Assembly: GCA_023375675.1 (NCBI GenBank)
Contig: JALQBC010000001.1
Coordinates: 496,001-560,000 of the forward strand
Reading direction: 5' to 3'
DNA: 64,000 bases
From: Cytospora piceicola
Lineage: Eukaryota; Ascomycota; Sordariomycetes; Diaporthales; Cytosporaceae
The notes under the pieces were generated by a model. The model was given only the letters and a program-made list of their open reading frames with translations, did not search any database and was not told where the DNA came from. A program made the position numbers and the translations under genes. This document shows, piece after piece, positions 50,462-61,849 of this stretch. The stretch's first letter is position 1. Each line of letters opens with the position of its first letter.

Positions 50462-53080
50462 TTATATATTAACGTTTACGTTATTAAGAAATTTATTAAT
50501 TTCGTTATTATTTACTTCGAAATCGTTATTACTTTTACTATTATTTATTTCGTTATCGTTTTTTATATTACTTACGTTATTTATATTATTTAAAAACTTA
50601 ATACCGGCTTTTTTTTAATTTATATAACGTAATCGTTAATAAACGAGGCGGTATAATTACTTTACTTCTTTAATATACTACGTAGTTTTATCCTCGGGCT
50701 AAAAGAAGGCTGTTATAAAGTATAAAATATACTAACTAGCTTAATATATATACTTAAGGATAATACTTTACTTATCGTTACTAATATCGGCTTCCGAATA
50801 TTTATATAAGCTATTAAAACGTAGGTTTTTATAATACTAAACGTTATATAGCTTACTTATATCAAGGTAAGTAGTTTTATTAAACTAAACAGGTTTATAC
50901 GTAAATCTATAAATATATATAACAAAGGCTATTTTATCTTTAAACGTATAGTTATAGTCTTTATAAAAACACCGGCTAAAGCTGTTAACCTTTTCCTTTT
51001 CTTTATTCTTTTAGTTCTTTACCGGTTAAAAGTTAGCTTAAACTCTTTTATACTACTATTTTAATACTATAAAATAAAGGTTGAAGGTTTAATAATTAAA
51101 CTTAAGTATATAGTAAAAGAGATAGTAAAGTATATTATCTTTAGCCGGCTACTAGCTATTATAAATAACGTCTTTTCGGTAGTTTATAGTATATTTCTTT
51201 TTTTTTCGCTTACCGGTAATTCCGCCTTTAAATAATATCTTATATACGTTATATATAAAAGTAATAATTTTAAATATAAAGACTAAGTAAACGTAATTTT
51301 TAAGCTTAAATAGCTGCTTATAATTATTATAACGCCGGTAGCCTTTAAAAGTATAAAAAAAGTAGTAATACTTTTAGTAATCGAATAGTAATAATACTTA
51401 TTTATATCGGCTACTAGATTTAAAAGTATATATATAAACCTATATATAATTTCTTAAATAAGTATTATATTACTACGAAGTAGCGTGTTTTAAAGTAAGT
51501 ATTATTATATTTACTACGTTTTTCGGTAAGCTGTTTTCTTTTCTTTTCGGCGGTATTTTAATACTTCGGACGATATTTAAATAATATAGTAAATAAAGAT
51601 AAAAGAAAATAGTTATAAATATTAATACTTAACGTTTCTTAAAGTATAACTAAGCTATATTATTATAATTTTAATAGAAATAGTTTAGTTAAAGTATTAA
51701 CAGGTAATTAAATAGTTAGATAACGGTAAATCCTTAGCTTTTAAATTATATAAACAATATACTTACTTAAGTACTTACTTAAATAACTTTTAAAAGTCTA
51801 TTTATAAGAGCCTATATAACGTTAACTAGTAAAGGTTTTATAATTAATAGCTTATATTATCGAGTTTAAAAAAGTATATACTATAAGATTATAAAAGCTA
51901 TCGATAAGCTAAAAGTAAAGAAAAGATCGAATAAATTATAATTATAGTATATAAGTAGTTTATAATAATAGAGTATAAAAGTAAGGTAAGTTAATAATAT
52001 TTAAATTAAATAACCTGTTTATCTATTTAAAAATACGATAAAGACGTAAAAACTATTTAAGTACTAAGTAGTATTTTAAATAAGTTTAAAGATAGCCTTA
52101 TTAGAAATTAAGTAGTATATATACCTTAATACGACCTTTAATAACTATAGCCGACCTTTTAGTAATAAACCTTTCCTTCTTTTACCTTTATTAACTTAAT
52201 ACGATTAATATATTATCTTTTAGATTTTTAATAGTATACTATTAGCTTTATAATTTTATTAAAGTTATAGCTAAAATAGTAATAGCCTTAGTATTATATA
52301 AAAAGTCGAAACGTAAACCTTACTTTAAACTAAAATCGGTATCGAATATATCGAAAGCTATAATATTCGTTAAGCCTTACTTATATCTTAGCTTTTAAAA
52401 GTAGTTCGGTAAGGTAATCCGGTAATAAAGTTTTTAAGTAAAATCGAGGTAATAACTTTACTTTAAACTATTATTATAGTCGAATAAGTTTACGTTTATA
52501 TTACTTATAGTTTTACGTATTTTTATAACGCTATTATAAGGTAATAAGAGAAGATATTTAAGTAGTACATATAAGTATTAAAGTATACTAATATTTTAAT
52601 TAAGCTGTATATCTTTAAATAATATCTAATAAAGGTTTTTAATAATTACTAGCTAGTATATATACGCTTTAGTTAAATTATTAAATATCGGTCGGATAAT
52701 AAAAATCTTATAAATACCTTTTTCGATATCTTTTATAGTAACGATATTTCTTTTAGTAAACAGGTTTCGAATCGAGTCGTCGATATCTTAATACTAATAA
52801 ATCTAGTTTTAAAGTTTAAATATATATATATAATCGTTACTTAAGTTTTTAATATAAGACTTCGAACCGAATATATAATAACGCTAATTAAAAATACTAT
52901 ATTATAAACTCTCTTCGCTTAAAGGTTTATTATATAGTAATAACGTTAAAGTATACCGTCGGCCGTTATTATTTAAAGCGTACGTTTAACCGCTTTAAAT
53001 AAACTTATCGATTTAATAACTTTACTTAAAATAGAAATTACTGTATAATAGCTCGATCGGGTAAATATTCGTCTTATAAA
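50462..53080 (-). pseudogene. orf9 (B copy)
   Basis: Ends at TAA 50464-50462 after an acidic Asn/Glu/Asp tail (50490-50600), as in A. The N-terminal part aligns with A from about 2355. The region 52100-52500 also aligns with D and C at lower identity, linking the two element types. Function unknown. Confidence 0.55.
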
Positions 53081-53284
53081 AGATATACGCTAAAGGCTTT
53101 TAGTATATATTATACTATAAGAAGAATTAGCTAATATATTAAACGATATAAGCCGTATTTATTATTACTTATAAAGAAAAAAAGAAACGTATTTATTATA
53201 AGCTTAGCTTTACTTAGCCTTACGCTAGTACTAGCGACCTTAAGCCTATACCGTTTAAGTCCCTTATACGTAGTTATAATAAGG
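53081..53284. other. Upstream region of orf9 in B
   Basis: Non-coding by comparison with A, D and C. It shares gcctataccg-tttaagtcc with D and C, so this piece of the promoter side is common to both element types. Confidence 0.45.
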
Positions 53285-53312
53285 ATTATAATAAGTTAAT
53301 AGTTAATAGTTA
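53285..53312 (-). repeat. Heptamer array, GTTAATA x 4
   Basis: Four exact copies, complement of the eight-copy TATTAAC array at 2161-2216. Confidence 0.95.
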
Positions 53313-53583
53313 ATAGTTAATAAAGGTAAGATACCTATTCTTAAATATACTATATTAAATAGCTATAATATTTACTTAATATTATAATATTTAAGGTTTT
53401 AAATAGTCTTTATACTAGTACTAGTATACTTAGCTACAGATACCTTAAAGCTACTGTATATACTATATATAGAATTGTCTTAAATCGTTATAAATTATTA
53501 TAAATTATTTTAATACTTTATTCGATAAGGCTAATATAAGCTATCCGAGACCTTTAAAAGCCCCTCGTTAAGCTCTTTACTAC

Positions 53584-53731
53584 GATATAAGGCCTTCGCC
53601 CTCCTCCGACGAAAAACAAGGAAAATCGCCTGTTTCAGTATAATATCGAATAACGGGTTTTTAGGGACTATTTAGTTATATGGTTTTCCACGTCTTGTTT
53701 TAAGGAGAGGGGGTGGCGTAAGACAGGGGGG
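53584..53731 (-). repeat. Right terminal inverted repeat of B
   Basis: Ends ggcgtaagacagggggg before TTAA. It retains TG and CA (tgtttcag, tggttttccacg) and is the least RIPed of the four TIRs. Confidence 0.85.
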
Positions 53732-53735
53732 TTAA
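53732..53735. repeat. TTAA target-site duplication, right of B
   Basis: Follows the TIR of B. The next bases (aagcagctcgagg) match the left end of C (aagcagtcaaaag). Confidence 0.7.
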
Positions 53736-54757
53736 AAGCAGCTCGAGGCCTGTTTTTAAAGGTGCCGAGTTACTCTATAGTATAATTTCGAAGTAATAAT
53801 AATAAGAAGTTCTGTATATCGTATAGCTATTAGTAGGAAGGCTATTTTACTACTTTATATACCCGGAAGCATTTAATAAATAGTAAGAATTCGTAGTATA
53901 TACTTATTCCTATATTTAGATAAACCTTTATATAATCTATAAGTATATATATAAATTATATTTTAAAATCGTTACTTTTATCTAATATCTCCGGTTCGGT
54001 CGATTTATATTAACTTTTATTAGTTAGCTTACGCTTTTTTATATAACGGTTCCGGTAATAAATAAACTATTTTAAAGCTTAATATAAAGTCCGGGAAAGT
54101 ATAACGTAGTTATATACCTATATATAGTACTATATAAGGAAGTTAGCGTAAAAGAAGTTATAATTTAACGTATAACTTTAGTAAATAAATTAGTTACTAT
54201 TATATCAGATCTTTATTCCTGCCCTTTAAAAGAATATAAAAACTTTATTATTTATATTATTCTTTTTATCGGCTACTCGAAAAACTTTAATTAAAATAAG
54301 AAAGATTTTTATATATATTTCGTCTTCCGGCTAAATACTTTTAGCTTAAAAACTATTATAAACGATAATATATATTAAAAAGGTATTATATAGGTTTATT
54401 TTAATATTTAAAGCTTTTTATATTCTATTTTTAATATTTAAGCTTTTATTACGTTTTTTTAAATAAGCTTAAAAGTTATTAAAAATATTTAGTTATACTA
54501 CTTAGTCTATAAGTATTAAAGTACTAAGTCTGTCGTTTACCTCGGCACTTCTGTTATTATTATTATTATATTCGTTATTATATTCGTTATTATATTTATT
54601 ATTATATTTATTACTGTTTTTATCGCTATTTTTATCGTTATCTTCGTTACTATCTTTATCGTTTTAACGCTTAAGTTTATAAACCTAGGCTTTTTTTAAA
54701 GTAAGGTATAATAAGATCGTTATATAAGTAGTACGTTACGGTCTTGTTTAATAATAG
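53736..54757 (+). mobile_element. Block E: left arm of a C-type unit, interrupted near 54757
   Basis: Aligns with C from 19493 to about 20570, including both borders of orf1 and the text ttttttaaagtaaggtata (C 20523, E 54690). Similarity stops near 54740-54760, where unrelated sequence begins, so E was broken by a later insertion or rearrangement. Confidence 0.75.
53956..54700 (-). pseudogene. orf1 (E copy), acidic protein
   Basis: Aligns with C orf1. The stop matching C 19731-19729 falls at 53958-53956. The acidic run (54550-54665) differs in length from C. More stops than C, since E is more strongly RIPed. Function unknown. Confidence 0.5.
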
Positions 54758-55543
54758 TAACGGTACGGTATAGTAGTATAAAATAAAAATAGATTCTCTC
54801 TTTCTCTCTCTATATAACCGGGTACTTTTATAAACTATATACAGACCTATAAACCTACTGTAAACTTACCTTAAGTTTACTATATAATTACTATACGTTT
54901 AACCGTCCGAATTACCGGTAAATATACGGTAAATTCGTAAGTGCGTTTATAGGTAGGTTTGCTACGAACCTATTAATAAGTATATAATAATTACCTTCGG
55001 AAAAAAAAATCCTTATTTATAGGGATATAGGTATTATAATCGTAATTAGATTAATAGTAAGTTTATAATATAAAGGTAGTTATATTTATAAGATAAGAAG
55101 AAAAACCGTTACTAATTTACGAAAAAGGTATTATATTTAAGTAATAACGATATCTAAATTATAATATAACGAAAAGACCGGCGAAAGCTTAGGTAAACTA
55201 TAGTAGTATATATAATAAAAGAAATAAAAGCTTATAAAAATATAAGGTATAGTTAAGAAAAGAGTATAGTTAACTATAAAAAAAAAGAAAGTAAAAGTAG
55301 TTTTTATTCTTAAATACTTACTTTATAGTATTAGTAAACTTATATATACTACTAACACCGCTAAGTAAATAAAAAAAGAAAAGTAATAACCGTTTTTATC
55401 TTTAAGTACCTACTATATAACGTCGGTTTACCTATATATATAGTCGATACTATAAAAAAGCTTATAAACCTATAAATATAAAATAACGAATATAAAAACA
55501 ATTATAAAATAACGACTAAACAATAACTAAACGAAACGTATTT
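54758..55543. other. Unassigned sequence beyond E
   Basis: No similarity to A, B or C was noticed. Apart from the inverted-repeat cluster it is AT-rich with no supported gene. It may be the end of a further inserted element. Confidence 0.4.
54846..54953. repeat. Cluster of short inverted repeats
   Basis: gtaaactta (54860-54868) pairs with taagtttac (54872-54880) across a three-base loop. gaattaccg pairs with cggtaaattc about 54909-54936. cctataaac (54846) pairs with gtttatagg (54945). Together they could fold as nested stems. Placed just past the end of E. Confidence 0.6.
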
Positions 55544-56590
55544 TTAAAGAACTTAGTAAAGTTTTAACTCTTTTTTAGCTAAAAAGAATAATAAACTAAA
55601 TAATACCTTTACGTCCTTATTAAAGACGTTCTTAGTTAACGTTATAACCTTATTAAACGTTAAAGCTATAGTCTTAATTATACTATAAGCTTTAAAGTAT
55701 AAATTTATACCGTATAGGCGGCGTTTAAACGTTTCGGTAAACGTATAACCGAGGTTACTTATATAAAGACGTTTTTATTCGTAGTAAATACCTACTTAAT
55801 TAATATCGCTGCCCTTTTAAAACTTAGTTTTAATAAGACCGAAGTCTATTCGGTAACGAAGGAAGTACTTAAGTACGAAGGTAACGCTAAGGTATTATAT
55901 ATATAACTCCTTATTAAGTCTTTAAACTCGATAGATAAAGTTTACTACTTATATAGCGATACCGTATAGTATTATAATACTAATACTAGTTACGTTAAGT
56001 AGTAAAACGATATAAAGCTTTTAGCTATTTATCTAAACGTAAGCGTTAGTTTTAAGCTTATAGCCCGCCTCGATAATATATATAATAAGCGTAGTAGTAT
56101 TAAACTAAACAGACGTTTTAAGCTTATTATTCTTATATATATCGTCGATAACGATAATAAGGTATATTAAACGTTTACGTTTTATAAAAAGTAAATTTAC
56201 TTTAAACTTATCCGATTTATAAACTATAATAAACGAACTGTTATCGGTAATATAACGCTTTCTACTTATAAAAAAGCTCTTAGCGAAGTTAAACCGGGGG
56301 CTATATACTAGTTCTTCTTTAATATCGTCTTTTACGAAGATAAAAGCAGTAAATAAGCCTTTTCGGCCCGATAACTATAGGTTCTATAGTAAGCGTCCGG
56401 GAGTTAGCTACGCCTTAAGCTTTTTAAAGACGTTTATAATAACCTCGGCGTAGGTAATAATATCGGATATAAAGCTATAGTATTTCTTTTTAGTTTTTTA
56501 CTATTCTTTTATAGTAGCGTAACCGGTATTTATAAGCTCGATGCTTAAGAACTATAGGCTTATAATAACGTATTATATCGTAACTAAGTC
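55544..56590 (-). pseudogene. Unrecognised decayed frame; strand uncertain
   Basis: The minus strand gives one phase with only RIP-type stops for over 330 codons: CYNKKGQFVQNISN near 56640, TYAEVIINVFKKLKAQ, GLFTAFIFVKDDIKEELVYS, LFIKRKRLIYLIIVIDDIYK and YTFTETFKRRLYGINLYFK. The plus strand also has a fairly open phase over 55560-57000, so I cannot fix the coding strand from stops alone. The CYNKKGQF piece faintly recalls a retroelement zinc knuckle, but spacing does not fit. Not assigned to a family. Confidence 0.3.
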
Positions 56591-58300
56591 TGTTTTATTA
56601 ATAATAAGGTTACTTATATTTTAAACGAATTAGCCTTTTTTATTATAGCAGATATATTTATTACGTTTATAAGATAAGGTAGATAAAAGCGTAAAGAGAC
56701 TATAAGCGAATAAGTTTAAACTTTTTCGGGCCGATATTATAAAAGAATCTAATAAATATACTAGGTTAGTTTTTTTATATCCGTTTATAAGTAAATCCGT
56801 TACTTAACTTATATAGCTATTTTATATATTAAAATAAAGCTTTTATCCGTAGTATAACGTATTATTATAGTTAATCTATATAAAGATAAAATATTAACTA
56901 AAGTATCGCTAAGCTTTACGATATATAACCTTATAACTAATCGGGTACGTTAAAAGCTTTAAAAGCAGTATATATATATTAAACTCTACTTTTCGGTCGG
57001 TAAAGTTAGTATATCCTTTATCGATTACTTCTTATCGAAAATATATCTGCTCGGCCGTATAATAATATAAGTAGGTATTAAATTAGATATTAATAATAAA
57101 CGTTTTAATAAATACCGTCGATTCTCTTTTATATAAATAAAGTCCTTATTTATATCCGTTAAGGTCTAATATATCCCGATATAAAGCCTTATAAACCTTT
57201 ATCGAGTATTCCTTTATATAGCTCCTCCGTAGGTATAAATAACCGGAATTATAAAAGGTAAGGTATAGTACTAAATAAAACTCTAGTATTTTAAAGCATT
57301 TATAAAATATTTAGCCGTTAATATTTTATATAGGTTTTTTTAGTTTAATATACGTACTTAACGGTAAATATAAAATAAGTTTAATATAATAGTTCTAAAT
57401 TATATAAAATAACGAGTAAACAGTAACTTTAAAGTAAGTTTTTAAGTAAAATACTTCGTATAATAATTAAGCTAACGATATAATATTTTAAAAATAAGCT
57501 TTAATAAAAGAAACGAAATAAAGAAAAGTAGTAAATAGTATAAAAAAAAAAGTTTAAGTTAATAATCGGTTAATAAATAAGTTTTCTTTATTATCGTTTA
57601 TTACTTAGTATTAACGTAAACGTATTTAACCTTTATTACCTAGTAATCTTTTATAAATATCGAATATTACTTTTCGGTTTTAATACCGGCGTTACCGGCC
57701 GATTTACCGGTTATTTACTAAGTAGTTTTCCTTTTAGCCGAGGCTATAGTATTTAAGTAACTATTTCTTTAGGTTTCGGTTATCTTATAAGTAGTTCTTT
57801 TCTTATTACTAACTAAATATATAGCTTTTTTATCTTTTTTCGTTTTATCTCGAATTTTTAAATTATTTTATCGGTATTTAAAGTATTTTACGGTATTTAT
57901 ACGTTAAAATAGCTAAAGTAATCGGTTTATTTTATAAAATACTTAACACGCGGCTACTTATAACTATATTTCTGCTTACGTTTAACTATAATATATTATA
58001 ACTTATAATGTTTAAAGGCTTCGCTATACCTTTACGCCTCGTTATTATCTACTTCTATAAGCTTTATAGCTAATATATCTCGCTTATATAGGTTAGATTA
58101 TAACGGCTTACTTAAAAACAGATAAATTATAGATAATATTAAATAGATATTTATATATAAAGCTATTTTAAGCTTATATATTAGTCTGTTTACTTTATAT
58201 ATAACTTAAAACAGTCTTATACGCTATTAAGAATACTTTTAGGCTAGATTTTTAAGCAGTATATAGCTATAGTAAAGTTCGATAAAAACTTAGTTACTTA
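56591..58300. other. Unassigned region, possible LTR of the gypsy element
   Basis: On the minus strand cggaggagctatataaagg near 57215 looks like a TATA-containing promoter, and tgttaagtattttat at 57949-57935 could be an LTR start. The matching second LTR would lie beyond 64000, so neither can be confirmed. No gene frame supported. Confidence 0.3.
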
Positions 58301-58379
58301 AAGTAAACTTATACTAACGATACTTCTTATTATATTATAGTTTTATAGCTATTTAAGCTTCGGTAATTATAAGTTACGC

Positions 58380-59390
58380 TTTTTTTTAAAATATATCTTA
58401 AGCTAACGCCGGAATACCTTTTCTTAGCTAGCTTATTCTAGTAAAATTAAATCCGTATAAAAGCTAGTTAATAAAACATTTCGTAGCTTTATTATAAGCG
58501 TTATTTAAGTTAAACTATAGTATTAAGATAATATCGGTTTATTCGACTTTAGAATACATTATAGTAAATATCTAGACTACTAATTCTACTATTTTATTCT
58601 TACTTTCGAACTAGCTATCGGTTTATAAGTACTAGGTAGTTAAATAAACTAGCTTAATATTTAGACTAGACTATAAGCTTTACTAAAAGTCCGAGAAAAA
58701 CTTAAAATTTCTATTAAAAATAATATATTATAAAATACTTTAGTTATATAAATATAATATATATAATAACATATATACTTAATTTATAGCTATATATACA
58801 GTATTATTAAAGATAACGATAGTCGTCTTACTATACTTATTTATAACTAAAAGAAAAACGTCGAAGAAAGGTATTTTAAAAATTACTTATAAAGTATTAA
58901 TAGCTAAAACGTTAAGTAAAGCCGTTATAAAATCTATAATAATAATATAAAATAAGATTAACAACGAGAAAATAAACTATATCTCCTTTAATAGCTACTA
59001 GTTTTTACTATAATTTACTATATAAACCGGATAATTTTTAATATATTCGAAGACCTTTCGATAGTAATTCCTAATTATAAACCGGTCGGTAAAGTTGTAT
59101 TAAATTTTATTTTTACCGAAGTAGTGTTTAACGTTATAAGCTTTAGCAATAAAATCCGTAGCTACTTATACCGGGATATAAAAACGTTATTTACTTAATA
59201 ACTCTATAAGATATAAAAGTCTATCTATATTTAATTCGAATAGTACGTTTACTTTTATCTAATTACTTCGTAGTTATTAAATAATATTAGTTTAACTAAT
59301 ATATTCTTAATATCTTATAACGATACGATTTTTAAACGTTTAATCGATAAAGATTTCGGATATACTATATAAAACAGTATCTTCTTATAA
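58380..59390 (-). pseudogene. Integrase of the Ty3/gypsy element
   Basis: The zinc-binding region reads AYNVKHYFGKNK near 59120 and later YPVYIVNYSKN, where Tyr may replace Cys by TG-to-TA changes. The catalytic core has IDFITALLNVLAINT (first Asp, 58921-58937), a KYSK motif, FSDFQQSLQSSLNIKLVY, and LQTDSQFESKNKIVELVV near 58590-58640, which carries the Asp-Gly-Gln-Ser-Glu equivalent and the final Glu. These are the hallmarks of retroviral-type DDE integrases in fungal gypsy elements. It inserted the cDNA copy into the genome. Inactive now: stops are frequent. A chromodomain downstream was not legible. Confidence 0.85.
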
Positions 59391-61000
59391 TTTACCGAGT
59401 ATACTATTATCCTTTATAAGTTATTAACTCGTTGATAGCTTAAAAATAGTATTTATTAATACGTTAGTTACCCTCGGAATATAATAAACGTTTAAACTAT
59501 ATTAGCTTAAGTACTTTAACGTAAGAATAAACTTTATATTTATCTTAATCTTATTTACTGTATCGAAAAACGTTTACTTAATAATACCGATAGTAATAAC
59601 GTAGTTTATAAAGATATATATAAGTTATTTACAGTTTAAACTAATAACTATATAGAGTTTATAAACTAGCTATATTAAATAAGTAACTTTAAGTTTAGTT
59701 AGCTAATATTTACGTTTAGCTATATTAATAGTTTTACTTAAATACTATAGTAAACGGATTTAAGTATAAGGTATAAGTAACTTCCGGTTTTATTTAAAAT
59801 TATCGCTTAACTAAAAAACGATACTTAAAAATCTAACTTCTTTCGAAGTATTTAACTAAATAAATAACGGCTTATCCGGGTTTTAATAAAATAAGGCGTT
59901 TTTACTTATTAAAGCCGACTTAAGATTGTTAAAAGAATACACTTTTTCTCGAGTAGGCTTAAAAGAAGTTCGATAAGTATAGTTCTTCCGGGCGTTACCT
60001 TTCGAAAGTTTCCCGTTTTTTCGTCTTTTAATAAATATTTAAGTCTTCCGTTTTTATAACAGATCGATACGTTTAGTATACTGTAGTATAAGATAGCGAA
60101 AATAACCTATAAAACTAATAAACTTCTTAAGTTATTATAACGTAGTAAAGAATTATAACTAGATAATAGTTTTTACCCGGTTTAAGGTATTATATATACT
60201 TAATCCGTTAACTTTAAATCCGAGTAATTCTATTAAAGGATATCCGATAAAAGATTTCTTAACTAATAAGGATATATAACGCTTTATAAATAGTATAAAT
60301 AACTACCTTAAATACTTTATATACTCTTCGGTAGTATTAAAGAAAATAATAATATTATCGATAAACGCGGTAGTAAAATACTTAAACGGCCGGAATATAT
60401 AGTTTATATACCGTTAAATATACGTCGGTAAGTTATAGAATCTTATAAATACGATTTTTAGCCGTTTTTAATTACGGTAATTAACTAAAGTAAACCGTTC
60501 GCGATATAATAGATATACCTAAAACTAATAAAAAAATAAGCTTATATCGACAATAGTAAGAAAAAACTTATTACAGATATTCTTAAAAACGTTTAACTAA
60601 AGGGGTAGCGAATACGTATCGGGAATAGTTATCTTATTAAAGATATAAAGGTTTATAACTATACGTCTTTTATACTTACCTTTTACTATCTTTTATATTA
60701 CGAAAACAGGTAAGCTAAATAAGGTAAACTAAGTAACTTACTCGATATAACCTTATTTATAAAAACCGTCTATTATACTATTAATAATTTTTTAGTCTTT
60801 TTTACTAAAATAGTATAGTCGTTATAATATCTTTTAATTTTACTAGCCTTTAACTAAAAGAACTTATATCTACTTACCTTTAAATACTCGAATATTCGAA
60901 GTATCTTTAAATATATATATAAACTCGTGTATAAAACGGTCTACCTTTAATATAAACTTAGGTAAATACCGGTATATATATACGTCGTTTAATAGTTTCG
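59390..61000 (-). pseudogene. Reverse transcriptase and RNase H of the Ty3/gypsy element
   Basis: RT reads VFVMQKIVKGKYKRRIVINL, NKITIPDTYSLPL, FFLTIVDMSLFFYQF, then FRPFKYFTTAFIDNIIIF (catalytic motif at about 60350-60372) and TTEEYIKYL. The tether region reads FIGYPLIELLGFKVNGLSIY and LQQLKKFISFMGYFRYLI. RNase H reads PLFIQLNTSKEVRF near 59830 and LSKTINMAKRKYQLTKLKV. This is unmistakable Ty3/gypsy polymerase, copying the element RNA into DNA. The YIDD-type motif is FIDN here; GAT-GAT to GAT-AAT is a TG-to-TA change. The protease should lie upstream (61000-61850) but I could not read it. Confidence 0.9.
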
Positions 61001-61849
61001 TTTTAAATAGGTTTTTAATATAAGTAATACTAAGTTTTTTATTTAAGTAAAGATATTTACGTATCCCTATATCTGTCTTATCTAAAGGCGGCTTATTCGA
61101 GATAAATTCCTTAGTATTAACAGGTTGTTCGATATTATTTAAAACGTTTAATATACTAATAGAGTTAAACTTAAAAAATAAGTTAACAATTACGTTTTAT
61201 ATAAATAACTCGGAATAATAAAAAGGTAATTAATTATAATTTAATAAAGTTTAAATAGTACTTTCCTATCTTATACGTTTTATATATTCTTTAAAAACGA
61301 GTTCGAGTATACCTAAATAAGTGTTTTTATTAATTTTTAAAGGAAAAGATAATTAATTTATAGCTATTACGTTATAAAAGTCTTAGCTAATTAAAGTATT
61401 TACTTAACTTTCTTACTCTAACTTAAATAAAAAAGATTTAGTTTTCTTATAAGTAGCTTAATAATAAATACGATACGGCTTAATTATAGTAGAATTACAG
61501 CGGTAAAAGCGGCTTTTACCTTATATATATATAAAACAGTTTTAATAAAAACCGATACTTTTACTTATATACTATTAAAGTAACTAAATAATATATTAAC
61601 TACTAAGTTAAAAATATCTACTTAATATAATATTATAAATTCTTATCTTACTAGTAGTTTTACGTTTAAACGTTTAAATACCTATACTCTTATTTTTACC
61701 GATAAAATAGTAAGCGAACTGTTTAAAATAGCTTAGTAAAAAATATTAAACTCGGCTTAGCTAAAAGCACTTATTTTACTTATCTTTTAAAAGTTAGCTC
61801 GAGCTTTTTAGTTTACCTTAATATTAGGTATTAGGTTTAGTATCGCTTA

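Larger units (their letters stand above)
35945..53731 (+). mobile_element. Element B: complete 17.8 kb TTAA-flanked TIR element
   Basis: Bounded by TTAA at 35941-35944 and 53732-53735 and by 147-148 bp TIRs. It is collinear with the reverse complement of A throughout, with different copy numbers of three tandem arrays. Both flanks equal those of A, so A and B occupy the same site in duplicated surroundings but in opposite directions. Gene order is orf1 (minus), orf2 to orf4 (plus), orf5 to orf9 (minus). All genes are interrupted by RIP stops. piggyBac-like target and end bases, but no transposase identified. Confidence 0.85.

Noticed and set aside
57935..57949. LTR start tgttaagtattttat of the gypsy element
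   Set aside because: No second copy is within the window and no polypurine tract was seen next to it, so it is not called as a feature.
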